From NCBI GenBank assembly GCA_029863175.1, contig JAOTVX010000009.1:1-64000 (forward strand): 64,000 nt of DNA, given 5' to 3'. Below are positions 35,582-44,407 of the stretch, piece by piece. Numbering within the stretch: position 1 is the stretch's first letter; every line of letters starts with the position of its first letter. A program made the translations under genes and the position numbers. The notes below the pieces were generated by a model that did not search any database, had not been told where the DNA came from, and worked only from the letters and a program-made list of their open reading frames with translations. This DNA is from Betaproteobacteria bacterium (GTDB lineage Bacteria > Pseudomonadota > Gammaproteobacteria > Burkholderiales > SG8-41).

Positions 35582-36073
35582 ATGCCGTCATTCGATATCG
35601 TCTCCGAAGTCAATCATGTCGAGGTCCGGAATGCGGTGGACCAGTGCAACCGCGAGGTCGCCAACCGCTTCGATTTCAAGGGCTCCGACGCCCGCGTCGA
35701 GATCAACGACAAGGAAAAGACCCTGACCGCTTACGCCGATGACGAGTTCAAGATGGCGCAACTGCGCGACGTGCTGGTCGGCAAGCTCGCCAAGCGCGGC
35801 GTGGACATCCGGGCGCTGGAGTCGGGCAAGATCGAAGCGGTCAGTGGCAACAAAGTCAAGGAAGAGATCAAGGTCCACGAGGGCGTGGAGCAGGAGCGAG
35901 CCAAGAACCTCGTCAAGCTCATCAAGGACAACAAGCTCAAGGTCCAGGCGAGCATTCAGGGCGACGTCGTACGCGTGTCGGGTGCGAAGAAGGACACTCT
36001 CCAGGACGCGATCGCCCTTGTGCGCAAATCGGTGACCGACTATCCGCTGCAGTTCAAGAACTTCCGAGATTAA
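35582..36073 (+). CDS. yajQ: YajQ family nucleotide-binding protein
   Basis: The 163-residue protein matches YajQ across its length. It opens [20 protein letters not shown], then [20 protein letters not shown], and later [20 protein letters not shown] and [11 protein letters not shown]. The family has two RNP-like domains. In Xanthomonas a member binds cyclic di-GMP and works with a LysR regulator; other members bind nucleotides or nucleic acid. A GGGAGAG Shine-Dalgarno sequence precedes the ATG. Location after argG is not informative. It is monocistronic. Confidence 0.95.
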   Translation: MPSFDIVSEVNHVEVRNAVDQCNREVANRFDFKGSDARVEINDKEKTLTAYADDEFKMAQLRDVLVGKLAKRGVDIRALESGKIEAVSGNKVKEEIKVHEGVEQERAKNLVKLIKDNKLKVQASIQGDVVRVSGAKKDTLQDAIALVRKSVTDYPLQFKNFRD

Positions 36074-36078
36074 ATCAG

Positions 36079-36173
36079 GGAACAGAAAATGGGGAATAGG
36101 GAATGGTAAGCCAGTGAGAGCGTGACCATGCCGCGACACAAATCTCCCATTTCCCTTTTCCTATTTCCTATTC
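36079..36173. repeat. Two-arm GGGAATAGGGAATGG repeat after yajQ
   Basis: GGAACAGAAAATGGGGAATA and following (36079-36108) faces CCCATTTCCCTTTTCCTA and TTTCCTATTCACC (36147-36175). The stop codon of the reverse-strand amidotransferase gene lies inside the right arm. Confidence 0.75.
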
Positions 36174-36881
36174 ACCAGTTTTGAGGCAAGCAGTCCACCG
36201 GTCATAGATCCGGTCGGCCACGCGGTGCAGCGCTGCGAGCCGTGCCTCGAGGTCGCGCTGAATCTCCTCGACCGGCTGCACCGCCGGGCTCTTCTTCAGG
36301 TTGCGCTCGATCTCGCGCGCGCCGCTCCTGCACCATGCCGCAATCAACTCCGGGGTCATTTCGACGTGGCATTGCAGGCTGAGGTGCTTGCCCAGTACGA
36401 ACGCCTGGTTATCGCAATGAGCGCTCGCGGCAATGCGCGTTGCGCCCGGCGGGATGGAAAACGTTTCGCCATGCCAGTGGAAGGAGTTGAACGAGCTCGC
36501 CCCGAACCAATCGCGCGCGAGCCCGTCCTCGACCGCGTCCACCCGGCCCCAGCCGATTTCCTTGACGGCATTGCGCGTTACCGTGCCGCCGAGCGCCTTC
36601 GCCATCAATTGCGCACCCAAGCAGTGGCCAAGCATGGGAACGTCCGAGTCGCGAGCCTTTCGAATGAGGCGCATCGCAGGATCGAGCCAGGGCAAGTCGC
36701 TGTTGACGCTCATCGGCCCGCCCATGAAGACGAGCCCGAGGAATTCGCGCGGATCCGCAGGAACGGCTTCACCCTCGTCCACCTTGACGAGCCGCCACGG
36801 CATGCCGTGCCGCTCGAGGTATGTGGCAAAATACCCTGGACCCTCGATCGGCGCATGGCGGAAAATGGCGATAGGTTTCAT
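36168..36881 (-). CDS. Type 1 glutamine amidotransferase
   Basis: This 237-residue class I glutamine amidotransferase has the nucleophile Cys in VPMLGHCLGAQLMAKALGG. The His-Glu part of the triad is in LSLQCHVEMTPELI and the substrate region GLVFMGGPMSVNSDLPWLDP is present. There is no synthetase domain, so it resembles GuaA-like stand-alone amidotransferases of the GATase1 family found in many proteobacteria, whose acceptor is unknown. Its start is only 22 bases from the divergent aspartic protease gene. The last residues overlap a GGGAATAGG repeat. Confidence 0.88.
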   Translation of the reverse strand: MKPIAIFRHAPIEGPGYFATYLERHGMPWRLVKVDEGEAVPADPREFLGLVFMGGPMSVNSDLPWLDPAMRLIRKARDSDVPMLGHCLGAQLMAKALGGTVTRNAVKEIGWGRVDAVEDGLARDWFGASSFNSFHWHGETFSIPPGATRIAASAHCDNQAFVLGKHLSLQCHVEMTPELIAAWCRSGAREIERNLKKSPAVQPVEEIQRDLEARLAALHRVADRIYDRWTACLKTGE

Positions 36882-36903
36882 GACTTCGCTGACGGGACGA
36901 ACG

Positions 36904-37554
36904 ATGCGTCATCTTAGTGCAATTCTGCTTGCCTTCCTATTGGCTCCGGGCGTCGCTGGGTCCGCAGACGTCGCGGTGGTCGGGCTCTTTCCGAACAAGG
37001 CAGTGGTGGTGATCGACGGCGGCAAGCCGCGCACGCTGTCCGTCGGCGAGACCACGCCCGAAGGCGTCCGGCTGATCAGCGCAGACAGCGAGTCCGCCAC
37101 GTTCGAAATCGACGGCAAGCGCGAGACCCTCGCGCCCGGGCAGCGCGGCCCCGTCGCAAGCGGCGCGCCCCGCGACAGCGGGCGCAAGAAAATTGTCATT
37201 ACGGCCGACTCCCGCGGGCACTTCTTCACCACCGGTTCCATCAACGGGGTCTCCACTCGTTTCATGGTGGACACCGGTGCCACCACGATCGCCCTGTCGA
37301 GTGCGGAAGCCAAGCGCACCGGCGTCAACTATCTTGCCGGCAGGAAGGTGTTGACCCAGACGGCAAACGGCGTCGTTCCCGTGTATCGCGTGCGGCTCGA
37401 GGCGGTTGATATTCGCGGCATCAAGATGAGCAACGTCGAAGCAATCGTGATCGAGGGCGGCCGGCTGCCGGTCGCGCTGCTCGGGATGAGCTTCCTCAAC
37501 CGCATGGAGATGAGGCGCGAGGGGGACACGATGATGCTCATCCAGCGCTACTGA
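36904..37554 (+). CDS. Retropepsin-like aspartic protease (clan AA), periplasmic
   Basis: The 216-residue protein has a signal peptide (MRHLSAILLAFLLAPGVAGS). The linker domain reads DVAVVGLFPNKAVVVIDGGK. A retropepsin fold follows with the catalytic motif STRFMVDTGATTIALSS (DTGA) and the flap and C-terminal hydrophobic motif PVALLGMSFLNRMEMRREGD. This corresponds to the TIGR02281-type single-domain aspartic protease, which would dimerise to form the active site. Substrate unknown. It is separated from the convergent ribBA by a bidirectional terminator. Confidence 0.87.
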   Translation: MRHLSAILLAFLLAPGVAGSADVAVVGLFPNKAVVVIDGGKPRTLSVGETTPEGVRLISADSESATFEIDGKRETLAPGQRGPVASGAPRDSGRKKIVITADSRGHFFTTGSINGVSTRFMVDTGATTIALSSAEAKRTGVNYLAGRKVLTQTANGVVPVYRVRLEAVDIRGIKMSNVEAIVIEGGRLPVALLGMSFLNRMEMRREGDTMMLIQRY

Positions 37555-37659
37555 ACAGGATTCGGGATCGCCAGCGCGGATGACAGCGAGAAGCACATTC
37601 CCGACGCACTCAGGCGCCCCTGGACCCCAATCCTGAACAAGACCCTATTGCTGCAAAAA

Positions 37660-37689
37660 ACCGGTGACCGATCGGTCACCGGTCCTTTT
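37660..37689. terminator. Bidirectional intrinsic terminator between the aspartic protease and ribBA
   Basis: ACCGGTGACCGATCGGTCAC plus CGGT (37660-37683) is fully self-complementary. It is followed by CCTTTTTT on the plus strand and by TTTTTT on the minus strand, so it can serve both converging genes. Confidence 0.9.
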
Positions 37690-37770
37690 TTGGAGTGGCC
37701 GAGGTCCTTGCCCGGGGCAATCCGGTCGCGCACCAACTGCTTCAACTCAGGATTCAGCAACACCAACACG

Positions 37771-39051
37771 TTACTTGGGCTTGTCGTCGGAATCCTGACT
37801 CGTGGATCCTGAATCCTGCTTGTCGGGCACCAGCGAGAGCAAGTGGCCGAATTTGGTGCGCTTGGTGCTGAGGTAGCTCAGGTTCGACTTGCGCGGCGGC
37901 ACCTCAATCGCTACCCGCTCCGTAACGGTGACGCCGTAGCGCGCGAGCGCCTGCACCTTGTCGGGGTTGTTCGTCAACAGGCGCACCTTATGCACGCCGA
38001 GGTCGAACAGGATGTGCGCGCCCGCCTTGTAATCGCGCATGTCCGCGGCAAAACCGAGCTCGTGGTTGGCCTCGACCGTGTCGTGACCCTGGTCCTGGAG
38101 CGCGTAGGCCCGGATCTTGTTCAGCAGCCCGATGCCACGGCCCTCGTCGAACATATAGACCAGCACGCCCGTGCGCGCCTGCTCGATCATCTTCAGCGCA
38201 ATATCGAGCTGCTCGCCGCAGTCGCAGCGCTCGCTGCCGAATACATCGCCTGTGAGACATTGGGAGTGCAGACGCACGAGCGTCGGCTCCTCCGTGCGGA
38301 TATCACCCTTGACCAGCGCCACGAAGACAGTCGACTCCATGCTGTCGGCGTAGACCACGAGCCGGAAATCGCCGGCCTTGCGTGTGGGCAGCGTCGTCTC
38401 CGAGCGGCGGCGGATATCACGCTCGCCCTGCCGGTAGGCGATGAGGTCGGCGATCCTCAGGATCCGGATGTTGTGCTCGCGCGCGACGCTCTCGAGGTCT
38501 GGCATGCGCGCCATCGTGCCGTCTTCTTTCATGACCTCGCAGATTACGCCTGCAGGCTTCAGGCCCGCCAACCGCGCGAGGTCCACCGCCGCCTCGGTAT
38601 GGCCAGGCCGCGCGAGCACCCCGCCATCGACGGCCCGCAGCGTTTGCAGCCGGCCGGGCCGGATGAGGTCGGTGGGTTTGGCGCCGTCCGCGATCGCAAC
38701 GGCAATTGTTCGCGCCCGGTCGTGCGCCGACATGCCTGAGCCAACGCCCTCGCGAGCGTCGATGGGCGTGGCGAATGCGGTGCCGAACTTCGTCTGATTG
38801 CCGGTATCGTCGGTGATCAGAGCGAGACCCAGCTGGCGCATGCGTTCCTCGTTCAGGGCGAGGGAGACGAGGCCCCGCCCGTGCGTTGCCATGAACGTGA
38901 TGGCCTCGGGGGTGGCGCGCTCCGCGGCAACGAAGAGATCGCCCTCGTTCTCGCGGGCCTCATCGTCCACCAGGATCACCATGCGGCCCTTGCGCACCTC
39001 GGGCAGGATCTGCTCGACGACGTACTCGCTGGTATTGTCTGTCGCCCTCAT
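37771..39051 (-). CDS. ribBA: Bifunctional 3,4-dihydroxy-2-butanone-4-phosphate synthase/GTP cyclohydrolase II
   Basis: RibBA supplies both precursors of the riboflavin pathway. The 426-residue protein has the RibB domain (GRMVILVDDEARENEGDLFV, FMATHGRGLVSLAL, RPGHTEAAVDLARLAGL). The RibA domain carries the zinc ligands in CLTGDVFGSERCDCGEQLDI and the active-site DEGRGIGLLNKIRAYALQDQ. The tail after FGHLLSLVP, roughly DKQDSGSTSQDSDDKPK, is acidic and is encoded mostly by TCAGGATTC repeats, so it is probably not part of the fold. No FMN riboswitch consensus was seen upstream. ribF of the same pathway is at 20.6-21.5 kb. Confidence 0.95.
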   Translation of the reverse strand: MRATDNTSEYVVEQILPEVRKGRMVILVDDEARENEGDLFVAAERATPEAITFMATHGRGLVSLALNEERMRQLGLALITDDTGNQTKFGTAFATPIDAREGVGSGMSAHDRARTIAVAIADGAKPTDLIRPGRLQTLRAVDGGVLARPGHTEAAVDLARLAGLKPAGVICEVMKEDGTMARMPDLESVAREHNIRILRIADLIAYRQGERDIRRRSETTLPTRKAGDFRLVVYADSMESTVFVALVKGDIRTEEPTLVRLHSQCLTGDVFGSERCDCGEQLDIALKMIEQARTGVLVYMFDEGRGIGLLNKIRAYALQDQGHDTVEANHELGFAADMRDYKAGAHILFDLGVHKVRLLTNNPDKVQALARYGVTVTERVAIEVPPRKSNLSYLSTKRTKFGHLLSLVPDKQDSGSTSQDSDDKPK

Positions 39052-39060
39052 CGCTTCGAC

Positions 39061-39150
39061 GGTGACTGGGTAACTAAGTGATTAGGTGACCGAGTAGCGA
39101 GCATCTGAGCCGGCGCTGATTAATCACTTAGTCGGTCAATGACTCAGTGA
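39061..39150. repeat. Two-arm AAGTGATTAGGTGACC repeat between folE and ribBA
   Basis: GGTGACTGGGTAACTAAGTG and following (39061-39094) faces TTAATCACTTAGTCGGTCA and GACTCAGTGA (39119-39150). It fills the gap from the ribBA start to the folE stop. Confidence 0.7.
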
Positions 39151-39157
39151 GCGGCCC

Positions 39158-39799
39158 TCAGCCGGCAGAGCCGCTGCGCCCGATCAAACGCATGAACTCG
39201 GCACGCGTCTTGTCGGTGTTGAACTCGCCGGTGAAAGCGGACGTGGTCGCGATCGAGTGCTGCTTCTGAATGCCGCGCATCACCATGCACAGATGCTGGG
39301 CCTCGATCACCACCGCGACGCCCGCTGGCTTGAGCGTCTGCTCGATGCAATCACGGATCTGCGTGGTGAGACGCTCTTGCACCTGGAGCCGGCGCGCGAA
39401 CGCGTCCACCACGCGCGGGATCTTGGACAGCCCGACGATCTGGCCGTTCGGGATATAGGCGACGTGGCATTTTCCGAAAAACGGCAGCACGTGGTGTTCG
39501 CACAGCGAGTAGAGCTCGATGTCCTTGACGATCACCATCTGCTGGTATTTCTCGCGAAACATCGCCGAGCGCAGGATTGCCGCGGGATCGAGGTCGTAAC
39601 CATGGGTCAGGAACTGCAATGCCTTCGCGACGCGCTCCGGTGTCTTCTGCAACCCCTCGCGCGCCGGGTCCTCACCCAGGTCCTGCAATATGGCGCGGTA
39701 ATTCTCGGCAATGCGCTGCACCAGCACGGGGTTGTACTGGTCGCTGCGGGCATAGCCGTCCATCTCGTTTTCTTCGAACATTTTTCTATAAAGCGCCAT
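39158..39799 (-). CDS. folE: GTP cyclohydrolase I
   Basis: FolE converts GTP to dihydroneopterin triphosphate, the first step of folate synthesis. The product of 213 residues starts [20 protein letters not shown]. It has [20 protein letters not shown], the zinc ligands in [40 protein letters not shown] and [16 protein letters not shown]. Start 39799 gives the family length; 39781 is possible. The frame extends upstream to 39874 through a hairpin and is unlikely to be coding. It is followed by ribBA and preceded by dxs, both on the minus strand. Confidence 0.93.
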   Translation of the reverse strand: MALYRKMFEENEMDGYARSDQYNPVLVQRIAENYRAILQDLGEDPAREGLQKTPERVAKALQFLTHGYDLDPAAILRSAMFREKYQQMVIVKDIELYSLCEHHVLPFFGKCHVAYIPNGQIVGLSKIPRVVDAFARRLQVQERLTTQIRDCIEQTLKPAGVAVVIEAQHLCMVMRGIQKQHSIATTSAFTGEFNTDKTRAEFMRLIGRSGSAG

Positions 39800-39845
39800 A
39801 GGGAACCCCAGCGTCAGCAGGAGCAATTCCGCCCGTGCGTCCATC

Positions 39846-39871
39846 ATCTTTTCCGCAGCGGCGGAAAAGAT
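39846..39871 (-). promoter_or_regulatory. Perfect 11-bp hairpin in the folE leader
   Basis: ATCTTTTCCGC and GCGGAAAAGAT pair perfectly around a four-base loop, 47 bases before the folE ATG. On the minus strand GATAATAT lies just upstream and could be a -10 box. Function unknown: terminator remnant, leader control or repeat. Confidence 0.45.
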
Positions 39872-39894
39872 CATATTATCCCGCTTTTTTCCAT

Positions 39895-39936
39895 TAGCGG
39901 CCTGACCGACGGACAGACAGGGCCGTCAGGCCGCTA
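39895..39936. repeat. Long palindrome overlapping the dxs stop codon
   Basis: TAGCGGCCTGAC (39895-39906) and GTCAGGCCGCTA (39925-39936) pair perfectly across an 18-base loop. The TGA of dxs lies in one arm. It probably shapes the dxs mRNA 3' end. Confidence 0.7.
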
Positions 39937-41836
39937 GCCGCTCCCGGACAGACTTGATGATGCCTTCCGTGTTGAGACCGACCGACGCGAGCTGAATTCC
40001 CGGGTCCCCCTGGTGGATAAAGCGGTCGGGCAGCCCCAGCTGCAGCACCGGGACGCTCCGGCCCGCCCGTTCCAGCGCCTCGAGGACAGCGCTGCCCGCG
40101 CCGCCCATGATGACGTTTTCCTCCACTGTCACCAGCAGGTCGTGGCTGCCGGCGAGCTCCAGCACCAGCACCTCGTCGAGCGGTTTCACGAAACGCATAT
40201 CCGCGACCGTCGCATCGAACTCCTCGGCCGCCCCGAGGACGGGTTTCACCATGGACCCGAACGCGAGCAGCGCGACCCTCTTCGCGCCGTGCCTGGAGCC
40301 GTTGCCGCGGCGGCGAATCTCGCCTTTGCCTATTGGCACCGCGCTCATCTCCCGCACGATCTGGGCGCCCGGGCCGATGCCGCGCGGATAGCGCACCGCG
40401 ACCGGCTTGTCCATCCGGAATGCGGTGAACAGCATCTGGCGGCATTCGTTCTCGTCCGACGGCGTCATCACCGTCATGTTGGGCAGACAGCGCAGGTAGG
40501 TGAGGTCGAAACTGCCATTGTGGGTCGCACCGTCGGCACCGACCAGGCCGGCGCGGTCGATCGCGAAGACGATCGGCAGATTCTGGATCTGCACGTCATG
40601 GATGAGCTGGTCGTAGGCGCGCTGCAGGAACGTCGAGTAGATCGCCACCACCGGCTTGTAGCCCTCGCAGGCGAGCCCCGCGGCAAATGTCACCGCGTGC
40701 TGCTCGGCGATGCCGACGTCGAAATAGCGCTCGGGATACGTCTCCGCGAACCGCACCATCCCCGAGCCCTCGCGCATGGCGGGCGTGATGCCGACCAGCT
40801 GCTCGTCGAGCGCCGCCATGTCGCACAGCCAGTCGCCGAACACCTGCGTGTAGCTCATCTTGCCGCCGGCCTTGCCGCCGACGATGCCGTTACTGGCGTC
40901 GAACTTGGACACCCCGTGGTAGAGCACGGGGTCAGCCTCGGCCAGCTTGTAGCCCGCGCCCTTGCGGGTCACAATGTGCAGGAACTGCGGCCCCTTGAGC
41001 TCTTTCATGTTCCGCAGCGTCGGGATCAGGGCATCGAGATCGTGACCGTCGATCGGCCCGATGTAGTTGAATCCCAGTTCCTCGAACAGGGTCCCCGGCG
41101 TCACCATGCCCTTCATGTGCTCCTCGGCACGCTTGGCGAGCTCGCCCAGCACCTTTTCGCCGGCGCGCTTCGCCGCGGTGTAGAAACGCCCGGACATCAG
41201 CTTGGCCAGATGTTTGTTCAACGCGCCGACCGGCGGGGAAATGGACATCTCGTTGTCGTTGAGAATCACGAGGAGATTGACATCCATCGCGCCCGCGTTG
41301 TTGAGCGCTTCGAACACCATGCCGGCCGTCATCGCGCCGTCGCCAATCGCGGCTATGACGTGGCGTTCGACACCCGCGAGCTTGGAGGCCACCGCCATCC
41401 CGAGCGCCGCGCTGATCGAGGTGCTGGAATGTGCGGTGCCGAACGTGTCGTACTCGCTTTCCTCGCGGCACGGAAAGCCGGACAGCCCCTGCCACATGCG
41501 CATTCGTTTCATGCCCTCGCGGCGGCCGGTCAGCACCTTGTGGCCGTACGTCTGGTGCCCCACGTCCCAAACAATGCGGTCATGCGGCGTATCGAAGACG
41601 TAATGCAACGCAATCGTGAGCTCGACCGTCCCGAGATTGGAGGAAAGATGGCCGCCCGTTTGGCTAACCGACTCCAGCAGAAACGCGCGCAACTCTCCTG
41701 CGAGCCGCTTGAGCTGCCGCTCGTCGAGCTGGCGCAGTTCGCGCGGGTAGTTGATCGTGTTGAGGAGGTCGTACACCGGAGGATTTAGCGTTGCGTGCTG
41801 AGTGCTCAATGGCGATTCAATAACATTCTCTCGCAT
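39926..41836 (-). CDS. dxs: 1-deoxy-D-xylulose-5-phosphate synthase
   Basis: Dxs condenses pyruvate and glyceraldehyde-3-phosphate with thiamine diphosphate, the first step of the MEP pathway. The 636-residue protein has [39 protein letters not shown], the ThDP/Mg motif [20 protein letters not shown] and the transketolase pyrimidine-domain motif [20 protein letters not shown]. The first about 19 residues up to NPPVY are unusual; the family usually starts near [10 protein letters not shown], and this stretch includes a GAGCACTCAGCAC-like repeat. A GTG at that point is an alternative start. It is transcribed with xseB and ispA upstream. Confidence 0.94.
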   Translation of the reverse strand: MRENVIESPLSTQHATLNPPVYDLLNTINYPRELRQLDERQLKRLAGELRAFLLESVSQTGGHLSSNLGTVELTIALHYVFDTPHDRIVWDVGHQTYGHKVLTGRREGMKRMRMWQGLSGFPCREESEYDTFGTAHSSTSISAALGMAVASKLAGVERHVIAAIGDGAMTAGMVFEALNNAGAMDVNLLVILNDNEMSISPPVGALNKHLAKLMSGRFYTAAKRAGEKVLGELAKRAEEHMKGMVTPGTLFEELGFNYIGPIDGHDLDALIPTLRNMKELKGPQFLHIVTRKGAGYKLAEADPVLYHGVSKFDASNGIVGGKAGGKMSYTQVFGDWLCDMAALDEQLVGITPAMREGSGMVRFAETYPERYFDVGIAEQHAVTFAAGLACEGYKPVVAIYSTFLQRAYDQLIHDVQIQNLPIVFAIDRAGLVGADGATHNGSFDLTYLRCLPNMTVMTPSDENECRQMLFTAFRMDKPVAVRYPRGIGPGAQIVREMSAVPIGKGEIRRRGNGSRHGAKRVALLAFGSMVKPVLGAAEEFDATVADMRFVKPLDEVLVLELAGSHDLLVTVEENVIMGGAGSAVLEALERAGRSVPVLQLGLPDRFIHQGDPGIQLASVGLNTEGIIKSVRERLAA

Positions 41837-41884
41837 CTTGGTAAACCCTGGTGGTCGTCATCCAACAATCAACGCAAAATCCTA

Positions 41885-41955
41885 ACAACCTGTCCGACTT
41901 GGCGCCCGGACAGGCTGCTATTAGGAGTTTGCCGACCCAAGCACGGCAAACTCCT
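41885..41955. repeat. Two palindromic modules between ispA and dxs
   Basis: Module 1 is CCTGTCCG (41889-41896) with CGGACAGG (41907-41914), extended imperfectly. Module 2 is AGGAGTTTGCCG (41923-41934) with CGGCAAACTCCT (41944-41955), perfect 12 bp. The ispA stop is seven bases beyond. The order is like that of the composite element after ribF. Confidence 0.75.
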
Positions 41956-41961
41956 CGGCGG

Positions 41962-42855
41962 TCAAAACTTCCGCAGCACGATGAAATCCGCGAGCTGCTG
42001 CAGCCGCAACGCCCGCTCACCGAACGTCTCCAGCGCCCCGAGAGCCTGCTCGCGTAGCTCCTGCGCAAATTCCCGGGCCCGGCTCGCGCCCATGGCGCTG
42101 ACGTAAGTCGGCTTGTTGCTTCTCGCATCCTTGCCCGCGGTCTTGCCCAGCGTCGCGGTCGGTGAATCGGCGTCGAGCACGTCGTCGACGACCTGGAACG
42201 CGAGGCCGATCAATTTCGCGAAGAGATCCACCTGCGAGAGCTCCCGTTCGCCCAGGCCGTTCCCGCAACGCACGCCGATCAACGCGGCGGCGCGGATCAG
42301 CGCACCCGTCTTGTGAATGTGCATGAACTCCAGCTCCGGCACGGTCAGCGTTTTTCCCGTGGACTCCAAGTCGATCTGCTGCCCCCCCGCCATCCCGCGC
42401 GAGCCCGCCGCCGCCGCCAGCAGCCTGACCAGTTCGAGCTGGTCCCGTACGTCGTCGGCCAGCTGATACTCGCCCAGCAGCTGGAACGCCAGGCTTTGCA
42501 GGGCGTCGCCCACCAGAAGAGCGGTCGGCTCATCATACTCGACGTGGCAGGTGGGCTTGCCGCGCCTGAGCACGTCGTCATCCATGCACGGCAAATCGTC
42601 GTGCACGAGCGAATAAGCGTGGATCAGCTCAACCGCAGCAGCGCCTATTTCCAAGCGGCCCGGATCGGCCCCGGCGAGCTCCCCGGCGGCGAAGGCAAGC
42701 AGTGGGCGGGCGCGCTTGCCGCCGCCCAGCACGGCGTAGCGCATGGCTTCGTGCAAACGCGACGGCGCGATGTCGGGCCCTGGCAGGACGCGCTGCAGCA
42801 CGCTCTCGACGCGCTGGACGTTCTCGTGGGACCAGGCCTGGAAATCAGTCGTCAC
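41962..42855 (-). CDS. ispA: Farnesyl diphosphate synthase (polyprenyl synthetase)
   Basis: IspA condenses IPP with DMAPP and GPP to give farnesyl diphosphate. The 297-residue product has the first Asp-rich motif in YSLVHDDLPCMDDDVLRRGK and the second in FQVVDDVLDADSPTATLGK, with GGKRARPLL before them. The GTG at 42855 overlaps the xseB stop, so they are coupled; the longer frame upstream runs through xseB in another frame. The operon xseB-ispA-dxs groups isoprenoid genes as in many proteobacteria. Confidence 0.93.
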   Translation of the reverse strand: MTTDFQAWSHENVQRVESVLQRVLPGPDIAPSRLHEAMRYAVLGGGKRARPLLAFAAGELAGADPGRLEIGAAAVELIHAYSLVHDDLPCMDDDVLRRGKPTCHVEYDEPTALLVGDALQSLAFQLLGEYQLADDVRDQLELVRLLAAAAGSRGMAGGQQIDLESTGKTLTVPELEFMHIHKTGALIRAAALIGVRCGNGLGERELSQVDLFAKLIGLAFQVVDDVLDADSPTATLGKTAGKDARSNKPTYVSAMGASRAREFAQELREQALGALETFGERALRLQQLADFIVLRKF

Positions 42856-43078
42856 TCTTGAAGTCCCGCAGGACGCCCTCTTCCAGCAACTTGACCTGAT
42901 GTTGCGCGTCCTGAAGGGCTGCCTGGCAGAACTTGAGCAGTTCCGCTCCGCGTTTGTAGGCTGACAACGATTGTTCAAGGGGCATCTGGCCGGCTTCCAT
43001 ATTGGAGACGATCTTCTCCAGTTCGGAGAGCGCCGACTCGAAGGTCTGGGGCATCTGGGATTTCGGAGTCTTGGGCAT
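42845..43078 (-). CDS. xseB: Exodeoxyribonuclease VII small subunit
   Basis: XseB is the small subunit of exonuclease VII, which degrades single-stranded DNA. The product of 77 residues contains TFESALSELEKIVSNMEAGQ, MPLEQSLSAYKRGAELLKFC and QAALQDAQHQVKLLEEG. This is the complete family domain, a helical hairpin. The start at 43078 (MPKTPKSQ) fits family length; 43099 is in frame. Its TGA overlaps the ispA GTG. Confidence 0.92.
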   Translation of the reverse strand: MPKTPKSQMPQTFESALSELEKIVSNMEAGQMPLEQSLSAYKRGAELLKFCQAALQDAQHQVKLLEEGVLRDFKSDD

Positions 43079-43340
43079 GCGGGCGCCGCCCGATGGCAAA
43101 GGGGAAAGAGTAGCTTAGTCAGAGGGTTGGGGTCAACGCGAGCCGCAGCAGTCAAGGCCGCTTGCCCCCAGCGTGGAGACATCCAAACCCGCCGCGGCCG
43201 CGTAGAGGATTGTGGGCGCAGTAAGCCACCCTCGGCAGGGGGCGAGGCGCGCCGGCAAAAGACACGCGATACAATGTCCGGCGCAAGCCCCGTTAGCATC
43301 GATCCGGGCGCTCTGCGCCCCTGTTTTTGGAGAGCGTTTG

Positions 43341-44303
43341 ATGCATGCAACGCTGCCACGGCTTGATGCGAGCGATTTTCCCTCGATCCGCCGCAGGCGC
43401 CTGGAGACCCTCCAGGTCAATCTGGGCTACAAGTGCAACCAGAGCTGCTTGCACTGCCACGTCAATGCCGGCCCGACCCGAACGGAGATAATGGACCGCG
43501 AAACCATCTCCGAGGTCATCGCATACCTGAAGGCCTCGCGTGTGACAAACCTCGATGTGACAGGCGGGGCCCCGGAGTTGAGCCCCCATTTCCGCGGGCT
43601 CGTGCTGGCGGCACGCAACCTCGACGTGCACGTCATGGACCGTTGCAACCTAACCATCCTGGAGCAGCCAGGACAGGAAGACCTGCCGCAATTTCTTGCG
43701 GGCAACCGCGTGGAAATCGTCGCCTCGCTACCGTGCTACCTGGAAGAGAACGTGGATGCGCAGCGCGGCAAGGGCGTGTTCGAGGCGAGTATCCGGGCGC
43801 TCAAGACGCTGAACGCGATCGGCTACGGGCAGCCGGAATCCGGCCTCGTGTTGAACCTCGTCTACAACCCGCAGGGCGCCTCCCTTCCGCCTTCGCAGGA
43901 TGGTCTCGAGCTGGATTATCACCGCTATCTCGACGAGCGCTTCGGCGTGCGCTTCAACCGCCTGTTCGTGCTTACCAACATGCCGATCCAGCGCTTCGGG
44001 AGCATGCTGATTACCAAAGGCCAGTTCGAGCACTATATGAACCTCCTGAAAGGTGCCTACCGACCGGAGAACCTGGAGGCGGTCATGTGCCGTAATTTGT
44101 TGAGTGTGGACTGGCGCGGTTACCTCTATGACTGCGACTTCAACCAGATGCTGGGCCTGCCGCTCGCGTGGCGCGGCCGGCCTGCCGCACATCTGCGCGA
44201 CCTCATTGGCGCCGATCTCGATGGCAACCCCATCACGGTGAAAGATCACTGCTACGGCTGCACAGCCGGGCAGGGTTCGAGCTGCGGTGGGGCCTTCGCC
44301 TGA
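43341..44303 (+). CDS. arsS: ArsS-type arsenosugar biosynthesis radical SAM protein
   Basis: The 320-residue protein has the radical SAM cluster motif C-x3-C-x2-C at Cys32, Cys36 and Cys39 (GYKCNQSCLHCHVNAGPTRT). The SAM-binding region follows (TNLDVTGGAPELSPHFRGLV), then VIDRCNLT-like VMDRCNLTILEQPGQEDL. The C-terminal DUF3641-type Cys-rich end is VKDHCYGCTAGQGSSCGGAF. In characterised ArsS the enzyme adds the 5'-deoxyadenosyl group of SAM to dimethylarsenite to begin arsenosugar synthesis. The first Cys position, sometimes selenocysteine in this family, is Cys here. A GGAGAG sequence precedes the ATG by 7 bases. It leads a cluster of eight genes to 52.3 kb. Confidence 0.87.
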   Translation: MHATLPRLDASDFPSIRRRRLETLQVNLGYKCNQSCLHCHVNAGPTRTEIMDRETISEVIAYLKASRVTNLDVTGGAPELSPHFRGLVLAARNLDVHVMDRCNLTILEQPGQEDLPQFLAGNRVEIVASLPCYLEENVDAQRGKGVFEASIRALKTLNAIGYGQPESGLVLNLVYNPQGASLPPSQDGLELDYHRYLDERFGVRFNRLFVLTNMPIQRFGSMLITKGQFEHYMNLLKGAYRPENLEAVMCRNLLSVDWRGYLYDCDFNQMLGLPLAWRGRPAAHLRDLIGADLDGNPITVKDHCYGCTAGQGSSCGGAFA

Positions 44304-44309
44304 ACCTCC

Positions 44310-44392
44310 CGTGACTGGTGACTTGTGACCGGTGACCGGAAGGTCACGGAAATCGGCCGCAAACAAACACCAGTCACCGGTCGCCAGTAACC
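44310..44392. repeat. Two-arm GTGACTGGTGACTTGTGACC repeat after arsS
   Basis: CGTGACTGGTGACTTGTGAC and CGGTGACCGG (44310-44340) face CCAGTCACCGGTCGCCAGTA (44370-44389). The same motif makes the outer arms at 4097-4310. It lies between arsS and the symporter gene. Confidence 0.75.
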
Positions 44393-44407
44393 ACTTCGAG
44401 ATAGGCA

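Noticed and set aside
39052..39157. FMN riboswitch in front of ribBA
   Set aside because: No conserved riboswitch segments are present; the gap is filled by a tandem-repeat element.
40013..41788. Forward open frame of 591 codons opposite dxs
   Set aside because: It is a compositional shadow of dxs with repeated His, Arg and Val and no domain.
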